Shown: positions 59,428-64,000 of the stretch, in pieces
Layout of the letters: each line of letters opens with the position of its first letter
Numbering within the stretch: the stretch's first letter is position 1
Assembly: GCF_927798115.1 (NCBI RefSeq)
Contig: NZ_CAKMMG010000001.1
Coordinates: forward strand, 1,240,001-1,304,000
Reading direction: 5' to 3'
From: Paenibacillus auburnensis
GTDB taxonomy: Bacteria; Bacillota; Bacilli; Paenibacillales; Paenibacillaceae
DNA length: 64,000 nt
Made by a program: the position numbers and the translations under genes
Notes under the pieces: generated by a model
The model's input: only the letters and a program-made list of their open reading frames with translations
What the model was told of the DNA's origin: nothing
Database searches by the model: none

Positions 59428-61163
59428 TGCGCCACCTCCCTGCTGGACAGCTGCGATTCACAAATTTCCCGGTAGACGCCGCAGTCCGCAAGCAACTCCT
59501 GGTGAGTGCCGGTTCCGGCAATCCGGCCTTCATCGAAGACGATGATCTGATCAGCCTGCTGCACGGTGCTGACCCGCTGGGATACCAGCAGCACCGTCAT
59601 TTCCCGGCTGTGAAGCTTCAGCGCCTTACGTAAGGCGGCGTCAGTAGCGAAGTCGAGCGCGCTAGAAGAGTCATCTAGAATAAGGATCGGCGGCCGGCCG
59701 ACAACCGCACGGGCGATCGTCAGACGCTGTTTCTGACCTCCCGATAAATTCAAACCGCCGCGGGCCACCGGCGTATCCAGCCCTTCCGGTAGCTTGCGGA
59801 TAAATTCATCCGCCTGCGCTACGGCAGCAGCCTGCATAAGCTCCTCCCGGGAAGCCTCATGCTTGCCCCAGCGGATATTCTCTGCGATCGTGCCTGTGAA
59901 CAGCAGCGCCTTCTGCGGTACGATGCCGATCATGCTCCGCAGCTGCTCCAGCGGATAGTCTTTGACATTCACGCCCCCGACTTTGATCTCACCCTCTACC
60001 GCATCATAAAACCGCGGAATCAGATTTACAAAGGTCGATTTGCCCGAGCCGGTGCTGCCGATCAATCCGACCGTCTGGCCGCGCTTGATGGAGACCGAGA
60101 CATCCTGGAGTGCAAGCTCTCCGGTACTGTTATAGCCGAAGGAAACATGCTCGAAGGAGATTGCAGGGGCATCATATTCTGCTGCAACAGCAGCGGTATT
60201 CCCTTCATCGGAAACCGAGGTGGCTGCCGCCAATACTTCACTTACCCGGTTCGCAGATGAGGAAGCCTTGGTGAACAGGATAACCAGATTCGAGACAACA
60301 ATCAGCGCCAGCAGAATCTGGGTCACATAGTTGATAAAAGCGATAATCTCACCCTGCGAAAGCCGTCCGGCATCGATGTGTCTGCCGCCTGCCCAGAGGA
60401 TGGCGATAATAGCCGTGTTCACGACCAGAGTCGTCATCGGACCGAGCCAGGCGGAGATACGTCCGACCCGGATCGCGGTTGCGGTCAGGTCATCCGATGC
60501 AGCATCAAAACGCCGCTTCTCCCGGCGCGACTCAGCAAAGGCGCGAATGACACGGATACCGGACAGGTTCTCGCTGAGCACCAGCGCCAGATGATCCAGC
60601 TTCTGCTGGTATTTGCGGTAGAGTGGTGAGCTGCGGGTGATGATGAAATACAGAATCACCCCGAAGACTGGCGTAGCCGCAAGCAGGATCAGCGACAGCC
60701 GGAAATCCAGAATCATCGACATGATAATCGCTCCGATACAGATAAACGGCGCCCGGACAACCAGCCGGATCAGCATGGCCACTGCCAGCTGTAGCTGGTT
60801 CACGTCATTAGTGATCCGGTTGATCAGCGAAGGTGTACCGAAGAGGTCCAGCTCCGCATAAGACAAGGAAGAGATATGCTTGAACATCTTGTTACGAAGT
60901 GATGTGCCGAAGCCCTGGGATGCGCGGGCCGCATAATATTGGCAAACCATGGAACAGCCGAAGCCAAGCAGCGTCATGAACAGCATTAGCCCGCCCATCT
61001 TGTACACATAGGCACTGTCATTCTTACCGATCCCGTTATTAACGATCAGCGCGACAATCGTCGGCAGCAGCAGCTCCAGTATCGCCTCAAGCAGCTTGAA
61101 GATCGGCCCGAGAATAACCTCTTTTTTGTACGGTTTTAGAAAAACAGCCATTTTAAACATCAT
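59424..61163 (-). CDS. ABC exporter half-transporter, YfiB-like (degenerate NBD)
   Basis: 579 aa, GAGG upstream (ATG at 61160 may be preferred to 61163). Six-helix membrane domain plus ATPase with Walker A GSTGSGKST, signature LSGGQ and Walker B ILILDDSSS, where Asp replaces the catalytic Glu; the H-loop region is SQRVS with Gln in place of His. One of the two ATP sites of the heterodimer is therefore degenerate, as in other asymmetric exporters. Divergent from a LysR gene. Confidence 0.9.
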   Translation of the reverse strand: MMFKMAVFLKPYKKEVILGPIFKLLEAILELLLPTIVALIVNNGIGKNDSAYVYKMGGLMLFMTLLGFGCSMVCQYYAARASQGFGTSLRNKMFKHISSLSYAELDLFGTPSLINRITNDVNQLQLAVAMLIRLVVRAPFICIGAIIMSMILDFRLSLILLAATPVFGVILYFIITRSSPLYRKYQQKLDHLALVLSENLSGIRVIRAFAESRREKRRFDAASDDLTATAIRVGRISAWLGPMTTLVVNTAIIAILWAGGRHIDAGRLSQGEIIAFINYVTQILLALIVVSNLVILFTKASSSANRVSEVLAAATSVSDEGNTAAVAAEYDAPAISFEHVSFGYNSTGELALQDVSVSIKRGQTVGLIGSTGSGKSTFVNLIPRFYDAVEGEIKVGGVNVKDYPLEQLRSMIGIVPQKALLFTGTIAENIRWGKHEASREELMQAAAVAQADEFIRKLPEGLDTPVARGGLNLSGGQKQRLTIARAVVGRPPILILDDSSSALDFATDAALRKALKLHSREMTVLLVSQRVSTVQQADQIIVFDEGRIAGTGTHQELLADCGVYREICESQLSSREVAQ

Positions 61164-61258
61164 TACCTCACCAGCCTATACAATATGTAACCCCTATGAA
61201 ATCATGAAAAGACCCGTTATGATTATGTCATATCCGTTTACATATTAATAATATTGGT

Positions 61259-61279
61259 TTCGTATCAATGCGATACGAA
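61259..61279. promoter_or_regulatory. LysR-type operator between ABC exporter and LysR genes
   Basis: TTCGTATC-N5-GATACGAA is a perfect 8+8-bp palindrome containing the T-N11-A core expected for LysR regulators, 30 bp before the lysR start. It probably controls both divergent units. Confidence 0.7.
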
Positions 61280-61308
61280 TTGCATATATCAAATCCGGAG
61301 GTTTTCAT

Positions 61309-62178
61309 ATGGATATCAGACAGCTCAAATACTTTTTGGCTATTGCCGAAGAAGGACAAATCACTTCGGCGGCAAGGAAGCTGCAAATGGCCCAACCACC
61401 GCTCAGCCAGCAACTGAGGCTGCTGGAGGAAGAGCTCGGCGTGAAGCTCGTGGAGCGCGGCCCGCGCAGCGTTCAGCTCACCGATGCCGGTGTGATCCTG
61501 CGCGGCCGGGCACAGCAGATCCTGGAGCTGGCAGACTCGACCACCCGGGAAATCAATGATTTTGTGAATGGGCTGCAGGGAACGCTCTCGATCGGAACCG
61601 TCTCCTCTTCTGCCGCAACCCTGCTGCAGGACCGGCTCCTGGAATTCCATAGAAGGTATGCGGGTGTCAAATTTGAAATCCATGAAGGCAATACATATAC
61701 GATTATTGATCTGCTGAATAAAGGGATCATTGAAGTCGGTATTGTCCGCACCCCGTTCAACAGCACCAATCTAGAATGCGTGTACGCAGCGGCTGAACCT
61801 ATGATTGCCGTGATGACCGCCGAATATGACTGGAGCAGTGCGCACACCTCCATTGATATTGGCGAGCTGAAGAGTAGACCCCTAATCATCTACCGCCGCT
61901 TTGAGCAGCTGATCCGTGAAACCTGCCTGGAGCATGGCTTCAATCCCGATGTATTCTGTATGAACGATGATGCCCGCACAACCCTGCTCTGGGCCAATGC
62001 CGGGCTTGGCATCGGCATCATTCCCAGATCGGCGCTCGGCCTGGCCGACAACAGCAATCTGCTGTTCAAGGAAATCCGCAGCGAGTCCCTGCATACCCGC
62101 ATAGCGGCTGTATGGGTCAAGGATAAATTCCTGTCCTCGCTGGCCGCTAATTTTATTGCTAGCTTCAGAAGCAATTAG
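61309..62178 (+). CDS. LysR-family transcriptional regulator
   Basis: 289 aa, GGAGG upstream. N-terminal winged helix (MDIRQLKYFLAIAEEGQITSAARKLQMAQPPLSQQLRLLEEELG) and periplasmic-binding-like effector domain (LSIGTVSSSAA...GLGIGIIPRSALG). Divergent from the ABC exporter with a LysR-type palindrome between, so it most likely controls export and itself. Confidence 0.93.
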   Translation: MDIRQLKYFLAIAEEGQITSAARKLQMAQPPLSQQLRLLEEELGVKLVERGPRSVQLTDAGVILRGRAQQILELADSTTREINDFVNGLQGTLSIGTVSSSAATLLQDRLLEFHRRYAGVKFEIHEGNTYTIIDLLNKGIIEVGIVRTPFNSTNLECVYAAAEPMIAVMTAEYDWSSAHTSIDIGELKSRPLIIYRRFEQLIRETCLEHGFNPDVFCMNDDARTTLLWANAGLGIGIIPRSALGLADNSNLLFKEIRSESLHTRIAAVWVKDKFLSSLAANFIASFRSN

Positions 62179-62238
62179 CTAATATCAGCCTAGCAGTGAC
62201 TAGTTCCGGTCGATTCCGGGGACTTAGCAAAACCTAAC

Positions 62239-62279
62239 AAAACAACCCGCCCCGGCCAGCGCCGGAAGCGGGTTGTTTC
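62239..62279. terminator. Terminator between lysR and htpG
   Basis: AACAACCCGC and GCGGGTTGTT form a 10-bp stem with an internal CCGGC/GCCGG stem. The T tract is better on the minus strand, so it mainly ends htpG. Confidence 0.8.
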
Positions 62280-62311
62280 AGCTGCACTCCCTGGCAGGGA
62301 TGCCGCGTAGT

Positions 62312-64000
62312 TTAAACCATGATTTTGCAAATATCGTTCGTGAACTGTACCGGATCATTCACCTGCAGACCTTCGATCAGCAGCGCCTGATTGTATAGCA
62401 GATTCGTGTACAGGCCCAGCTTCTCCTTGTCCCCTTCGGCAGCAGCCTTCAAGGATTTGAAGACATCGTGGTTCACGTTGATTTCCAGCACCTTGTCAGC
62501 TTGAACCTCTTGGCCGTTAGGCATCGCTTTGAGGATTTTCTCCATCTCAATCGTCAGCTCGCCTTCGGTGGACAGGCAGACCGGATGGGATTTCAGCCGC
62601 TTGGAGGCTTTGACTGCCTTCACTTTGCCGGACAGGATTCCCTGCATGGCTTCGAACAAGCTCTTATTCTCATTTTCTTCCTCTTCCGACGGTTTGTCTG
62701 CTGCATCTTCGATGCCGAGGTCCCCGCTGGAAACGTTTTTGAATTCTTTTTCCTTGTAAGACATAATCATCTTGATTGCAAATTCATCGATATCGTCAGT
62801 GAAATAGAGAATTTCATAGCCCTTGTCCGAAACCATCTCCGTCTGCGGCAGCTTCTCGATCCGTTCCACTGATTCTCCGGACGCATAGTAGATATACTTC
62901 TGGTCTTCCGGCATTCTCTCTACGTATTCAGCCAGCGTAACCTGTTTCTTCTCCTTGGAAGAGTAGAACATCAGCAGGTCCTGGAGGGTTTCTTTTTCCA
63001 TGCCATAATCATTGTATACCCCGAACTTCAGCTGTCTACCAAAAGATTTATAGAACGTCTCGTATTTCTCACGCTCGTCCTTAAGCAGGCTCAGAAGCTG
63101 GCTCTTGATCTTGCTCTTGATGTTCTTCGCGATAAGCGTCAGCTGGCGGTCATGCTGCAGCAGCTCGCGGGAAATGTTAAGCGACAGATCCTCGGAATCG
63201 ACCATCCCTTTGACGAAGCTGAAATAGTCCGGCAGCAGGTCGGCGCATTTGTTCATGATCAGCACGCCGTTGGAGTAGAGCTCCAGGCCTTTTTCATACT
63301 CTTTTGTGTAATAGTCAAACGGAGTATTCTCCGGAATGAACAGGATCGCGTTATACACCACAGCGCCATCGGCACTGATATGGATATGCTTAAGCGGCTT
63401 GTCGAAGCCGTAGCGTTTCTCCGAGTAGAAGTTGTTGTAATCCTCTTCGGTCAGCTCGTTCTTATTTTTGCGCCAGATCGGCACCATACTGTTGACGGTC
63501 TGCTCTTCCTGAACCTGTTCGAACTCGCCTTCGCTGCCTTCCTTCGGCTTGCTGGAGGTGATGTCCATCTTGATCGGGAAGCGGATGAAGTCGGAATATT
63601 TCTTAACGATTGATTTCAGGCGGTATTCTTCCAGGAATTCGTCATAATTATCTTCTTCGGTATTCGCTTTAATCTTCAAAATAATTTCGGTACCGACAGC
63701 ATCCTTCTCAGCAGGCTCAATCGTATATCCGTCTGCTCCTTGCGATTCCCATTTGTACGCCTGGTCACTGCCCAGCGCCTTACTGATCACAGTAACATCC
63801 TCAGCAACCATAAAGGCGGAATAGAAACCAACCCCGAACTGCCCGATAATGTTATGGCCGTCCTTGGCTTCATTATCCTTCTTAAACGCAAAAGAGCCGC
63901 TGTTCGCAATAATACCCAGGTTGTTCTCCAGCTCTTCCTGCGTCATCCCGATCCCGGTATCAGAAATTGTCAATGTCCGGCTCGCTTTATCCGCAGTTAC
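62312..64000 (-). CDS. htpG: Chaperone HtpG (Hsp90), 5' end outside the window
   Basis: 563 codons are in the window; HtpG is about 626 aa, so roughly the first 60 residues, with the first ATP-pocket motif, are missing. The reading continues to the window edge. Visible: [27 protein letters not shown] (GHKL lid and ATP site), [13 protein letters not shown], the middle-domain catalytic Arg region [12 protein letters not shown], and the C-terminal dimerisation domain. It folds client proteins in the cytoplasm using ATP. Confidence 0.97.
   Translation of the reverse strand, partial: VTADKASRTLTISDTGIGMTQEELENNLGIIANSGSFAFKKDNEAKDGHNIIGQFGVGFYSAFMVAEDVTVISKALGSDQAYKWESQGADGYTIEPAEKDAVGTEIILKIKANTEEDNYDEFLEEYRLKSIVKKYSDFIRFPIKMDITSSKPKEGSEGEFEQVQEEQTVNSMVPIWRKNKNELTEEDYNNFYSEKRYGFDKPLKHIHISADGAVVYNAILFIPENTPFDYYTKEYEKGLELYSNGVLIMNKCADLLPDYFSFVKGMVDSEDLSLNISRELLQHDRQLTLIAKNIKSKIKSQLLSLLKDEREKYETFYKSFGRQLKFGVYNDYGMEKETLQDLLMFYSSKEKKQVTLAEYVERMPEDQKYIYYASGESVERIEKLPQTEMVSDKGYEILYFTDDIDEFAIKMIMSYKEKEFKNVSSGDLGIEDAADKPSEEEENENKSLFEAMQGILSGKVKAVKASKRLKSHPVCLSTEGELTIEMEKILKAMPNGQEVQADKVLEINVNHDVFKSLKAAAEGDKEKLGLYTNLLYNQALLIEGLQVNDPVQFTNDICKIMV

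Overview
The window looks like chromosome of a Paenibacillus-type Firmicute. The evidence is mid-range base composition with AT-rich patches, GGAGG-type ribosome sites with frequent TTG and GTG starts, YesM/YesN two-component pairs beside LplB/YtcP-type sugar permeases, CcpA cre-like sites, a YolD-like protein, copper-amine-oxidase-N secreted proteins and many PadR/HxlR/TetR/LysR regulators next to small operons. No rRNA, tRNA, CRISPR array, insertion sequence or phage gene was seen.

Positions 1-15470 (almost all minus strand) form a galactomannan/hemicellulose locus. It encodes a secreted multidomain GH26 mannanase, two ABC permeases, a lipoprotein sugar-binding protein, a YesN/YesM regulator pair, a GH36 alpha-galactosidase and, further upstream, a GH74-like propeller protein without a signal peptide. 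The upstream regions of the mannanase, the first permease gene and the GH74-like gene share a 26-bp direct-repeat element (TCGTTG-N14-TCGTTG) that no other feature explains. It is the best candidate for the YesN binding site and would unite these genes in one regulon. A perfect cre site sits in the mannanase promoter region.

Positions 15480-25530 hold a YolD-like protein, small membrane proteins (one apparently cut by an in-frame stop), two large uncharacterised proteins and a uronate module. The module is kduI, a DeoR regulator and kduD on the plus strand, with a divergent alpha-helical (possibly carbohydrate-active) protein that has a cre-like site at its promoter. Positions 25650-36860 are accessory genes: Nudix plus MFS, FlxA-like, alpha/beta hydrolase, MGT glycosyltransferase, D-cysteine desulfhydrase-like enzyme with a frameshifted DinB protein, CGNR regulator, collagen-like protein, acyltransferase, and a short-form pyruvate kinase.

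Positions 36860-50030 hold an APH-like kinase with an apparently non-canonical start, an AbrB-like/ABC1-kinase pair, a SASA esterase/PadR operon with two perfect operators, a divergent HxlR/RidA pair, an AT-rich U32 protein gene, a NarL-type two-component system with a DoxX-like protein, and a PadR/SDR pair. Positions 50300-64000 hold a GH42 beta-galactosidase divergent from an AraC regulator, a YafY-SDR-SnoaL-Dabb set, a TetR-controlled pair of SMR transporters with a clear operator, a heterodimeric ABC exporter divergent from a LysR regulator, and the 3' part of htpG, which runs off the window end. The recurring pattern is a local regulator beside a one- to four-gene transport or enzyme module, often with a visible palindromic operator.
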